Shown one piece after another: positions 41,688 through 49,145 of a DNA stretch of 49,938 nucleotides. The DNA is from JAWLDV01 sp046537975 (GTDB lineage: Bacteria > Desulfobacterota > Desulfobulbia > Desulfobulbales > SURF-16): contig JBKHJR010000010.1 in the NCBI GenBank assembly GCA_046537975.1, forward strand, positions 1 through 49,938, given 5' to 3'. Numbering within the stretch: the stretch's first letter is position 1; each line of letters opens with the position of its first letter. The translations under genes and the position numbers were made by a program. The notes beneath the pieces are model-generated. The model saw only the letters and a list, made by a program, of their open reading frames with translations, was not told the DNA's origin and made no database searches.

Positions 41688-43583
41688 GTGCAATACTTTC
41701 AATCACTTCCTCAAAATCTCCTCTATAGTCTATTGAAATCCCAAAAGGACGAAGATTTCACCCTGCTGGAATCCACCCGGGGGGGCAAGGAAGATCATCG
41801 TTCTTTGCTGTTCAGGAGGCCGGAAGGACGCTTGACCTTTACTGCCGGCAGCGATGACCCGGTTCGCTTTCTGGAGCGGGCCGAAGAACTACTTGATCAG
41901 GGCTATTACCTTGCCGGCTGGTTCGCCTACGAATTCGGCTATTTTCTTGAAAAGGGCCTGGACTCTTTGACCACTGGCAGCCGGGGCCTAACTGTTGCCG
42001 ACCTGGGAATCTTTACGGAACCTGCAGTCTATAACCACCACAGGGGCACCTGGAATAATACTGAACTGCTGCCCCCCGGACCGGATGAAAACCCTACTTC
42101 ATCCCGGTATTCTTCTTACCGGATAAAAAAAATCCGACCCAGCCAAGACAAAGAAAATTATATAAATTCCATAGAAGCCATCAAGGATTACATCGCCGGA
42201 GGCGATACCTACCAGGTCAACTATACCCTGAAGTTGCTCTTTGATTTTGAAGGCTCTCCGGAAGATCTTTACCTTACCCTGCGCAGGAACCAGTCGGTAT
42301 CATTCGGGGCTTTTATCCGGCAGGGGAACTCCCGGACCATGTCTTTTTCACCTGAACTCTTTTTCCGCAAAAAAGGGAGAATTTGTATGGTCCGGCCCAT
42401 GAAAGGAACCATAAAAAGGGGACGCAGCCTGGGAGAAGACCGGAAGATTAAAGAATTTCTTAAATCAGATCCCAAAAACCGCAGTGAAAATGTCATGATC
42501 GTTGACATGCTCCGCAACGACCTCGGCCGCATCTCTGAACCCGGTGCTGTTCATGTCCCCTCTCTCTTTGACGTGGAAACCTACGAATCACTGCATCAGA
42601 TGACCACCACGGTTCAGACCACCTTACGGGAAGATCTCAGCCTCTATGAACTCTTCCAGGGTCTTTTCCCCTGCGGCTCAGTGACCGGAGCTCCCAAGAT
42701 CCGGACCATGGAGATCATTAACGAGCTGGAAGAAAAACCCCGGGGGGTTTATACCGGGGCCATCGGTTTTCTGGCCCCGAATGGTGAGGCCGCTTTTAAT
42801 GTACCTATAAGGACCCTTACCCTGAAAGGAGACAAAGGAGAAATGGGAATCGGCTCAGGTATAACCCACGACTCTGACCCGGAAAAGGAATGGGAGGAAT
42901 GTCTTCTCAAGGCCCGGTTCCTTACCGCCCCCAAGGAAGATTTCCAGCTTATTGAGACCATGCTCTGGCAACCGGCAGAGGGCTATTGGCTTCTGAAAAA
43001 ACATCTTGCCCGCCTGAACGAATCAGCAGTCTATTTCGAGTTTTCTTTTGACAGACAGAATGTGAATAACCGACTGGATAAAGAAGCACGAGAATTTACA
43101 GCCGCCGGTCCCAGAAAGGTAAGACTGCTCCTCTACCGGGACGGCAGTATGGAAATCAGCAGCACCCTTCTTGACTCAACCGGTAATGATCCCCGAAGAA
43201 AAACCCTTCCAAAAATTACCTTGGCCGGGGAAAAGGTGGATTCCAGTCAGCATACCCTCTTCCACAAAACAACCAGTCGCAATTTGTATAACCGGTTGTA
43301 CCGGGAAGCCGTAAATAAAGGCTTCTACGATGTACTGTTTACCAACCAGAAGGGGGAGCTGACCGAAGGCGCCATATCAAACCTCTTCATCGAGAAGGAC
43401 GGTTATTATTACACTCCTCCGGTGGAATGTGGCCTTCTGCCCGGCATCTTTCGGCAGTATTTCCTGGAGACCCATACAAACGCGGCTGAAAAGGTACTGA
43501 CCTCTGCTGATCTGTATTCTGCAGATACTGTATACCTGGTTAATTCAGTCCGGGGTATGGTGGAGGTGACCCTGGAAAAATAG
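41688..43583 (+). CDS. pabB: Aminodeoxychorismate synthase component I fused to aminodeoxychorismate lyase
   Basis: This fusion makes para-aminobenzoate for folate. The first part (about residues 1-420) is PabB, with WFAYEFGYFLEKGL, YQVNYTLKLLF, PMKGTIKRGR (with the lysine nucleophile typical of PabB), MIVDMLRNDLGRI and GSVTGAPKIRTMEII. The second part (about 430-631) is PabC, a class IV PLP lyase with LFHKTTSRNLYN (PLP lysine), VLFTNQKGELTEGAISNLF and LLPGIFRQYFLE. The frame is open from a TTG at 41637, but GGAG (41678-41681) before the GTG at 41688 makes that start likelier. The glutaminase PabA is not nearby. Fusions of this kind are known. Confidence 0.93.
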   Translation: MQYFQSLPQNLLYSLLKSQKDEDFTLLESTRGGKEDHRSLLFRRPEGRLTFTAGSDDPVRFLERAEELLDQGYYLAGWFAYEFGYFLEKGLDSLTTGSRGLTVADLGIFTEPAVYNHHRGTWNNTELLPPGPDENPTSSRYSSYRIKKIRPSQDKENYINSIEAIKDYIAGGDTYQVNYTLKLLFDFEGSPEDLYLTLRRNQSVSFGAFIRQGNSRTMSFSPELFFRKKGRICMVRPMKGTIKRGRSLGEDRKIKEFLKSDPKNRSENVMIVDMLRNDLGRISEPGAVHVPSLFDVETYESLHQMTTTVQTTLREDLSLYELFQGLFPCGSVTGAPKIRTMEIINELEEKPRGVYTGAIGFLAPNGEAAFNVPIRTLTLKGDKGEMGIGSGITHDSDPEKEWEECLLKARFLTAPKEDFQLIETMLWQPAEGYWLLKKHLARLNESAVYFEFSFDRQNVNNRLDKEAREFTAAGPRKVRLLLYRDGSMEISSTLLDSTGNDPRRKTLPKITLAGEKVDSSQHTLFHKTTSRNLYNRLYREAVNKGFYDVLFTNQKGELTEGAISNLFIEKDGYYYTPPVECGLLPGIFRQYFLETHTNAAEKVLTSADLYSADTVYLVNSVRGMVEVTLEK

Positions 43584-43801
43584 AGGGGAAAACAAAAGAC
43601 GTATTACTTTTCCCGGCCTGATTGTTTGGAGAAAATAACATAAAAACAGCTTATGAGACGGGACCTGTTTCCAGACATACAAAAATTTAACTTCTAATCA
43701 AAAAGATGAGCCCTTCCCTGACCAACAGGGTCGGGGAGACAGAAAAAACGGCACTCCTCCTTGACTCGGGATGAGGAGATGGCATTTAAGGAATCGATAA
43801 C

Positions 43802-44788
43802 ATGAATAAAGTTCTGGTCACCGGCGGCGGTGGTTTTGTAGGTAAAGCCCTGGTCACCCGGCTTCTGGAGGAAAATATCAAGGTTATTGCCCTGGGGCGC
43901 AACGATTACCCTGAGGTGCGCCGGATGGGGGCTGAAATGGCGATCGGTGACATCAGGGATAAAGACTTTGTCCTCCGAGTAAGCCGGGAATGCGACACCA
44001 TTTTCCATACCGCAGCTAAAGCAGGAATCTGGGGGGACAGGCAGGAGTATTTAACCATTAATGTCGGCGGCACCGGCAACGTCCTGACTGCCTGTTATCA
44101 GAACAACATTCCCAGGCTCATCTTTACCAGCACCCCCAGTGTGGTATTTGACCGGGATGACATTAAAGGAGGAGATGAATCCCTGCCTTATGCCCGGAAG
44201 TTTCTCTGTTACTATGCTGAAAGCAAGGCCCGGGCCGAAGAACTGATTTTAAAAGCAAACAGCACCAACCTGAAGACCGCAGCCCTGCGACCTCACCTGA
44301 TCTGGGGTCCCGGGGATACCAACCTGATTCCCAGGATTTTGGAACGAGGCCGTAATCAGGATTTGAGAATTGTGGGAGACGGTAATAACCTGGTGGACAT
44401 CTCCTATATTGACAACGTGGTCCAGGCTCATCTGCTGGCCGCGAAAGACCTGGAAAATGAAAGCCGTTCCGCAGGCCGGGCCTATTTCATTTCCCAGGGA
44501 GAACCTGTCAAGCTCTGGGACTGGATCAACTCATTGTTCTTCCGGTTGGATATCCCGCCGGTCAACCGACGGATATCCTTCCGCAAGGCCTGGTTTGCAG
44601 GACTGACCATGGAATGCTACTATAAGGCTTTAAGATACCATAAGGAACCGCCCATGACCAGGTTCCTGGCTGAGCAACTGGCCCGATCCCACTGGTTCAG
44701 TATAAGGGCCGCAGCCCGGGATCTGGATTATCAGCCCCTTATTTCCACAGATGAAGGGGTCAGACGTCTAATCAACTCACTTACTTAA
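43802..44788 (+). CDS. NAD(P)-dependent epimerase/dehydratase, OleD-like
   Basis: This 328-residue extended SDR has the glycine motif LVTGGGGFVGKAL, FHTAAKAGIWGDRQEY, FTSTPSVVFDRDDIKGGDE, the catalytic YYAESKARAEE, ALRPHLIWGPGD and AYFISQGEPVKLWDWIN. These segments match OleD, the 2-alkyl-3-oxoalkanoate reductase of long-chain olefin synthesis, better than sugar epimerases. OleA, OleB and OleC are not in this window, so the physiological role could differ. AAGGAA lies before the ATG. The next gene starts 11 bases later and is probably cotranscribed. Confidence 0.82.
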   Translation: MNKVLVTGGGGFVGKALVTRLLEENIKVIALGRNDYPEVRRMGAEMAIGDIRDKDFVLRVSRECDTIFHTAAKAGIWGDRQEYLTINVGGTGNVLTACYQNNIPRLIFTSTPSVVFDRDDIKGGDESLPYARKFLCYYAESKARAEELILKANSTNLKTAALRPHLIWGPGDTNLIPRILERGRNQDLRIVGDGNNLVDISYIDNVVQAHLLAAKDLENESRSAGRAYFISQGEPVKLWDWINSLFFRLDIPPVNRRISFRKAWFAGLTMECYYKALRYHKEPPMTRFLAEQLARSHWFSIRAAARDLDYQPLISTDEGVRRLINSLT

Positions 44789-44799
44789 AGGAATGGACT

Positions 44800-45660
44800 A
44801 TGACTGAAAAGACAGGTTTTATCGGACTTGGTATAATGGGTCTGCCCATGGCTTCCAATCTTATTAAAGGAGGTCATTCCCTGATAGCATATAACCGTAC
44901 CGCTTTTAGGGCTGAATCTCTTCCTCAAGGAGAGGTGGAGATTGCCTCCAGCCCTCTTGAAGTCTCAGAAAATTCGGAAACAGTAATACTGATGCTTTCC
45001 GATACAGAGGCGGTGGATGAAGTCCTTTGGTCGAAAAACGGTCTGCTTGCCAAAGGACACTGCTGCAAAACCGTTATTAATATGAGCACCGTTGCCCCCA
45101 GTTATACCAAGGTATTAAATCAAAAACTGGAACAGGAAGGAGTTGTCCTTATCGATGCCCCGGTCTCAGGCTCTAAGATACCGGCGGAAAAAGGCGAACT
45201 GGTTATTCTTGCCGGAGGACCGGAAGATATTGTCAACAGACTTGATCCTGTTTTCCAATGTATGGGGAAAAAAGTGGTATATTGCGGAGAGGTCGGCAAA
45301 GGCTCAGCCATGAAGATGACAGTAAATCTGCTGCTGGGCATCATGATGGGGGGACTTGCAGAATCGCTTAATCTGGGTCGGCACTGCGGTCTGGATACCG
45401 ACCTTCTTCTTGACACCATTTTGTCCGGTCCCTTGGGTTGCGGTCTGTTTTCCATTAAGGAAGAGATGTTGAAAACTGACAGTTACCCCGGTCAATTTCC
45501 CTTCAAACATATGCTCAAGGATCTGGGGTTTATAGTGGATACCGCGGAAGAGACAGGGGCCAGGACCGACTTGGCCAAGACTCTCAAGAGCCTTTATGAA
45601 GAAGGAATCCCCCAGGGCTTGGCTGATGAGGACTTTGCTGCCATTAAAAAGGTGATGTGA
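44800..45660 (+). CDS. 3-hydroxyisobutyrate dehydrogenase-family reductase (GLYR/SSA-reductase type)
   Basis: This beta-hydroxyacid dehydrogenase has 286 residues. The N-terminal cofactor site is FIGLGIMGLPMASNLI; NRT after beta 2 favours NADPH. The substrate site is DAPVSGSKIPAEKGELVIL, and the catalytic lysine lies in GSAMKMTVNLLLG. The substitution pattern in the substrate loop resembles glyoxylate/succinic semialdehyde reductases (such as the Geobacter enzymes) more than true 3-hydroxyisobutyrate dehydrogenase. It follows the OleD-like gene by 11 bases. The substrate is inferred by resemblance. Confidence 0.87.
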   Translation: MTEKTGFIGLGIMGLPMASNLIKGGHSLIAYNRTAFRAESLPQGEVEIASSPLEVSENSETVILMLSDTEAVDEVLWSKNGLLAKGHCCKTVINMSTVAPSYTKVLNQKLEQEGVVLIDAPVSGSKIPAEKGELVILAGGPEDIVNRLDPVFQCMGKKVVYCGEVGKGSAMKMTVNLLLGIMMGGLAESLNLGRHCGLDTDLLLDTILSGPLGCGLFSIKEEMLKTDSYPGQFPFKHMLKDLGFIVDTAEETGARTDLAKTLKSLYEEGIPQGLADEDFAAIKKVM

Positions 45661-45690
45661 CTTAAACTTAACCTGAGCAGGGCGGCCGGA

Positions 45691-46626
45691 TCAGTTTTTT
45701 TGCCGCAGTACCTCAAGGAATTCCCGGAGATCAGGGGGCAACGGGGCTGTAAACTCAAATTTCCCTCTTCCCGCGGGATGGGTGAAGCGCAGAGTTGAAG
45801 CATGAAGGCAGAGTCTGGGAGGACTCAGTTTTAAAGGTACTTTTTTTCTGCCGTATACAGGGTCTCCGGCAACCGGGCAGTGCAGGGAAGCCATATGAAC
45901 CCTGATTTGATGGGTTCTGCCGGTATCAAGCCGGAGCCTGACCAAAGCGAATCCGGCAAGAACCTCCAGAACCCGCCAATGGGTTACTGCTTCCCTGCCG
46001 CCTTCCAATAAAACCGCCCTTTTTTGGCGATGTACGGGGTGGCGTCCCAGGCTTTTCCGGACAGTTCCCTCCTGTTCAGGCACCCCGGTAAGAACGGCAT
46101 GATAGATCTTTTCAACTTCCCGGTCCTTAAACTGCCTTATCAGTTCATGGCGGGCAGATTCGTTCTTGGCCACTACCATGACTCCTGAGGTGCCCTTGTC
46201 AAGACGATGGACAATTCCGGGCCGTAGGGGGTCACCACTGAATTCTTTTAAAGAGGGGCAATGGTTAAGCAGGCCGTGGACCAGAGTTCCCTCTTCGTGG
46301 CCGCAGGCGGGATGAACCACCAGTCCGGCAGGTTTAGCCAGTACTATAATATCGTCATCTTCGTAAAGGATATCAAGGGGAAGTTCTTCAGGATGAGGGT
46401 TGCTGTCCACAGGCGGAGGGAGAAGAACTGAAATCCGGTCCTCTCTGTGAACCAGATAGCCCTTTTTCCGGGGTTTACCATTTACCAGGACATGGCCTGA
46501 GCCAATCAGCCCCTGCAGTCTGCTGCGGCTTACATGGGCGAGTTCTCCCAGACCGGCAAGGTAGGAATCAAGGCGCTTGCCGGCTGAGTCTTCTTCAACC
46601 AAAAAGTACAGTCTTTCGTCAGCCAC
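45691..46626 (-). CDS. rluD: Ribosomal large subunit pseudouridine synthase D family
   Basis: RluD-type enzymes isomerise uridines in helix 69 of 23S rRNA. The 311-residue protein starts with an S4 domain (about 15-75, SRSRLQGLIGSGHVLVNGK) and continues with the RluA-type catalytic domain, where PGIVHRLDKGTSGVMVVAK holds the catalytic aspartate. RLDTGRTHQIRVHMASLHCPVAGDP, given here in part as RTHQIRVHM, and GDPVYGRKK match the family. Its start overlaps the end of pth by 8 bases. Confidence 0.94.
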   Translation of the reverse strand: MADERLYFLVEEDSAGKRLDSYLAGLGELAHVSRSRLQGLIGSGHVLVNGKPRKKGYLVHREDRISVLLPPPVDSNPHPEELPLDILYEDDDIIVLAKPAGLVVHPACGHEEGTLVHGLLNHCPSLKEFSGDPLRPGIVHRLDKGTSGVMVVAKNESARHELIRQFKDREVEKIYHAVLTGVPEQEGTVRKSLGRHPVHRQKRAVLLEGGREAVTHWRVLEVLAGFALVRLRLDTGRTHQIRVHMASLHCPVAGDPVYGRKKVPLKLSPPRLCLHASTLRFTHPAGRGKFEFTAPLPPDLREFLEVLRQKN

Positions 46627-47185
46627 CGGGATTAACTTTATTCATTGCCTTGGAGGCGCCGCTGGCAATAACAGTCTCCACGGCTTCAGCCAGCAGGACA
46701 AAACGCTGCTTTAGTTCCTTCAACTCCTGGTCATTCATTTTCAGAAGAACGTATTTTTCTATGGGGATCGCGGATTCGGGCCGGCCTATCCCGATTCTCA
46801 ACCTGATAAAATTTTTGGAACCCAGTTGCCCGATTATGGAAGCGACCCCTTTATGCCCCCCTGCCCCGCGGTTAACACTGATCTTGATTGAACCGAAAGG
46901 AAGATCAAGGTCATCATGGGCAACGATTACCTTCTCAGGTGATATTTTGTAGTAGGAAGCCGCTGCAACAAGAGGCTGCCCGCTGAGGTTCATGTAGCTT
47001 TCCGGTTTTATGAGTAAAACCCGCTCTCCGGAAATATCGCTCAGGGCAGTACTGGCCTTCCATTTTGAGGAGGTAAAATTGGCCTTCAGGGTTTCAGAGA
47101 GATAGTCCAGAAAAAGAAACCCGGCATTATGCCGGGTAATTTCATATTTGCTGCCAGGATTGCCGAGTCCTGCTATAAGAAACAT
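46619..47185 (-). CDS. pth: Peptidyl-tRNA hydrolase
   Basis: Pth releases tRNA from peptidyl-tRNA that drops off the ribosome. The 188-residue protein has GLGNPGSKYEITRHNAGF with the catalytic His and Asn, LLIKPESYMNLSGQ, VIVAHDDLDLPFG with the catalytic Asp, and GAGGHKGVASI. Length is normal. It follows rplY by 21 bases and overlaps rluD, in the conserved order rplY-pth. Confidence 0.97.
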   Translation of the reverse strand: MFLIAGLGNPGSKYEITRHNAGFLFLDYLSETLKANFTSSKWKASTALSDISGERVLLIKPESYMNLSGQPLVAAASYYKISPEKVIVAHDDLDLPFGSIKISVNRGAGGHKGVASIIGQLGSKNFIRLRIGIGRPESAIPIEKYVLLKMNDQELKELKQRFVLLAEAVETVIASGASKAMNKVNPGG

Positions 47186-47206
47186 TATTGTCCGTATGTT
47201 ATCTTG

Positions 47207-47773
47207 CTAACCGGCGATTACAGGAGCATTAACGGTCAAGCAGATCTGATCCCCGTCTTCCAGCATTTTTGCCTTTTCAGGGATCTCCAATTCAGCACAG
47301 GTGATCTGTTCATCAATGCCTACGGAAGAGACATCCACTTCAATGGCATCTGGGATATCCAGCGGCTTACCTTTGAGATGAACCTCATTGATGTAAGTGA
47401 ACATATCTCCGCCCATTTCAACCCCGGCAGCTTTGCCACTGTAGTTTACCGGCACTTTAAATGTCTGGGGCTCATCAATAGCGATCTCATAGAAATCGGC
47501 ATGAAGAAGGGTATCATGCACTGGATGAGACTGAATATCCTTGATCATTACATGCCGGTTGCCTCCCCCTTCTATGGCAAGATTTGCCACGGCGTTACGC
47601 CGCTGAATGAAGAGAAAAGTTTTGGTCATCTCCTTGGTATCAACCTCGAGAGAAACAGGATCCTTCCCAAGACCATAGAGTACAGCCGGAGTCTTGCCGT
47701 TTCTTCTTAGATTCCGGGTAGCTTCTTTACCGCTCTCTTTGCGGATCCGGGCATCTATATCTACCTGTAACAT
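47207..47773 (-). CDS. rplY: 50S ribosomal protein L25 / general stress protein Ctc
   Basis: L25 binds 5S rRNA. At 188 residues this is the long, two-domain CTC form. The N-terminal L25 domain (about 1-90) shows RKESGKEATRNLRRNGKTPAVLYG and IQSHPVHDTLLHADFYEI; the C-terminal TL5/CTC beta domain (about 95-185) has EVHLKGKPLDIPDAIEVDVS. An AGAGGT Shine-Dalgarno precedes the ATG. It sits between prs and pth, as in many proteobacteria. Confidence 0.96.
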   Translation of the reverse strand: MLQVDIDARIRKESGKEATRNLRRNGKTPAVLYGLGKDPVSLEVDTKEMTKTFLFIQRRNAVANLAIEGGGNRHVMIKDIQSHPVHDTLLHADFYEIAIDEPQTFKVPVNYSGKAAGVEMGGDMFTYINEVHLKGKPLDIPDAIEVDVSSVGIDEQITCAELEIPEKAKMLEDGDQICLTVNAPVIAG

Positions 47774-47904
47774 ATTATTTTACCTCTTGTTAATAAATTG
47801 GTTTTAAAATTCTTAGTTTCTGACCCTCTTAAAAACAGCCATAAAGTTATTCCTGACCGGGCACAGGCTTTTTAAGTTTAACCCTTTAATCGCTTTTAGC
47901 CCGG

Positions 47905-48855
47905 TTACACAAACAGGGAACTGACAGAATCCTCAAAGTGTATGCAGTGTATAGCCCTTCCCAGGAGTTCAGCTACAGAAAGCACCTTTATTTTCGGACT
48001 CTCTTTCGCCTCCTGCTGCAGGGGGATAGTATTGGTGACCACAAGTTTGCTTATGGATGAATTGTTAATTCTCTCCACCGCCGGACCTGACAAAACCGGA
48101 TGAACGCAGTAGGCATATACCTCGGACGCTTCCGCCTTAATCAGCATATCTGCGGCGGCGCAGAGAGTGCCCGCCGTATCGACCATATCGTCTAAAATGA
48201 CGACGCTCTTGCCCGTAACATTACCGATAACTCTCATGGCCTCCGCTTCATTGGCCCGCTGCCTTCGTTTATCAATAATGGCCAGATCAGCATCAATGCG
48301 CTTGGCAAAGGCCCTGGTCCTCTCAACACCACCTGCGTCAGGGGAAACCATAACCACTTTCTTGCCGGCAAATCGATCGCCGATGTCCTGCAGAAGTACC
48401 GGGGCAGCATAGAGATTATCCACCGGTATATTAAAGAAGCCCTGTATCTGACCGGCATGGAGATCCATAGTAACCAGACGGCGGACACCTACTGCCATAA
48501 GCATTTCCGCGACTGCCTTGGCGGAAATGGGCACCCGCGGCCGTACTTTTCTGTCCTGCCTGGAGTAACCGTAATAGGGGATCACAGCGGTTATCCTCCG
48601 GGCCGAAGCCCTTCTCAGGGCATCCACCATCAGGGTCAATTCCATCAAATGATCATTTACCGGTGTACATGTCGGCTGAACCACAAAAACATCACGTCCC
48701 CGGACATTTTCCCCGATCTCGACAAAGGTCTCGCCGTCGCTGAACTTCCTCACCTCCGCCCAGCTTAAGGGAAGCTGTATATAATGACAGATTTCTTCAG
48801 CAAGGGAGGTATTGGCATTACCACTAAAAATTTTCATTTCCTTGGTCATATCCAT
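47905..48855 (-). CDS. prs: Ribose-phosphate pyrophosphokinase
   Basis: Prs makes PRPP from ribose 5-phosphate and ATP for purine, pyrimidine, His, Trp and NAD synthesis. The 316-residue length is standard. Motifs are MKIFSGNANTSLAEEI, RKFSDGETFVEI, VVQPTCTPVNDHLMEL, IPYYGYSRQDRK, TMDLHAGQIQGFF and the PRPP loop VVILDDMVDTAGTL. The family core begins at the third possible ATG (48837), so the true start may lie at 48849 or 48837. A structured segment separates it from the upstream tRNA-Gln. Confidence 0.97.
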   Translation of the reverse strand: MDMTKEMKIFSGNANTSLAEEICHYIQLPLSWAEVRKFSDGETFVEIGENVRGRDVFVVQPTCTPVNDHLMELTLMVDALRRASARRITAVIPYYGYSRQDRKVRPRVPISAKAVAEMLMAVGVRRLVTMDLHAGQIQGFFNIPVDNLYAAPVLLQDIGDRFAGKKVVMVSPDAGGVERTRAFAKRIDADLAIIDKRRQRANEAEAMRVIGNVTGKSVVILDDMVDTAGTLCAAADMLIKAEASEVYAYCVHPVLSGPAVERINNSSISKLVVTNTIPLQQEAKESPKIKVLSVAELLGRAIHCIHFEDSVSSLFV

Positions 48856-48906
48856 ATATTATTCAAAGGCGGAAGTTAAGATTTAAGATCAAAAGTTACC
48901 TTACTT

Positions 48907-48984
48907 GACGTAAAAGACCGAAGGTACGTCCCGGCAATGATCTGTCCTTTATTGCCGGCCTGAACAATTGGTGTATGCAGGCCG
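48907..48984 (-). promoter_or_regulatory. Three stacked hairpins in the tRNA-Gln to prs leader
   Basis: Moving from tRNA-Gln to prs, arms pair at 48956-48962/48978-48984 (CGGCCTG/CAGGCCG), 48931-48938/48951-48958 (CCGGCAAT/ATTGCCGG) and 48907-48912/48925-48930 (GACGTA/TACGTC, with ACC/GGT inside). The first two share three bases, so they compete slightly. The block could be a tRNA processing site, a prs leader control element, or on the plus strand a terminator, since seven T follow 48984. Confidence 0.5.
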
Positions 48985-49002
48985 TTTTTTTAACACAAAA
49001 AT

Positions 49003-49077
49003 TGGCTGGGGCGGCAGGATTCGAACCTGCGCATGCAAGAGTCAAAGTCTTGTGTCTTACCACTTGACGACGCCCCA
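49003..49077 (-). tRNA. tRNA-Gln (anticodon UUG)
   Basis: The 75-base gene folds as a cloverleaf: acceptor TGGGGCG with CGCCCCA, anticodon stem CAAGA/TCTTG with loop CTTTGAC giving UUG, and T arm GCAGG/CCTGC around TTCGAAT. The 3' CCA is encoded. It lies between ispE and prs, as in many related genomes, and is probably cut from a shared transcript. Confidence 0.97.
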
Positions 49078-49094
49078 GCAGATAAAACAAGAGT

Positions 49095-49135
49095 AAAAGG
49101 TGCAGGGTTTAGGCAGAATGCAGTCTTCCTGCACC
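49095..49135 (-). terminator. Hairpin after ispE
   Basis: GGTGCAGG (49099-49106) pairs with CCTGCACC (49128-49135). On the minus strand it begins 10 bases after the ispE stop and is followed by TTTTACTCTT. It could end ispE transcription or leave the tRNA with reduced readthrough. Confidence 0.5.
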
Positions 49136-49145
49136 CTCCTTCTGA

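Noticed and set aside
43585..43737. Hairpins after pabBC (GGGAAAA/TTTTCCC at 43586-43614 and TCCCTGACC/GGTCGGGGA at 43715-43737) as terminators
   Set aside because: Neither has a T tract, and the second relies on a G:T pair; too weak to list as features.
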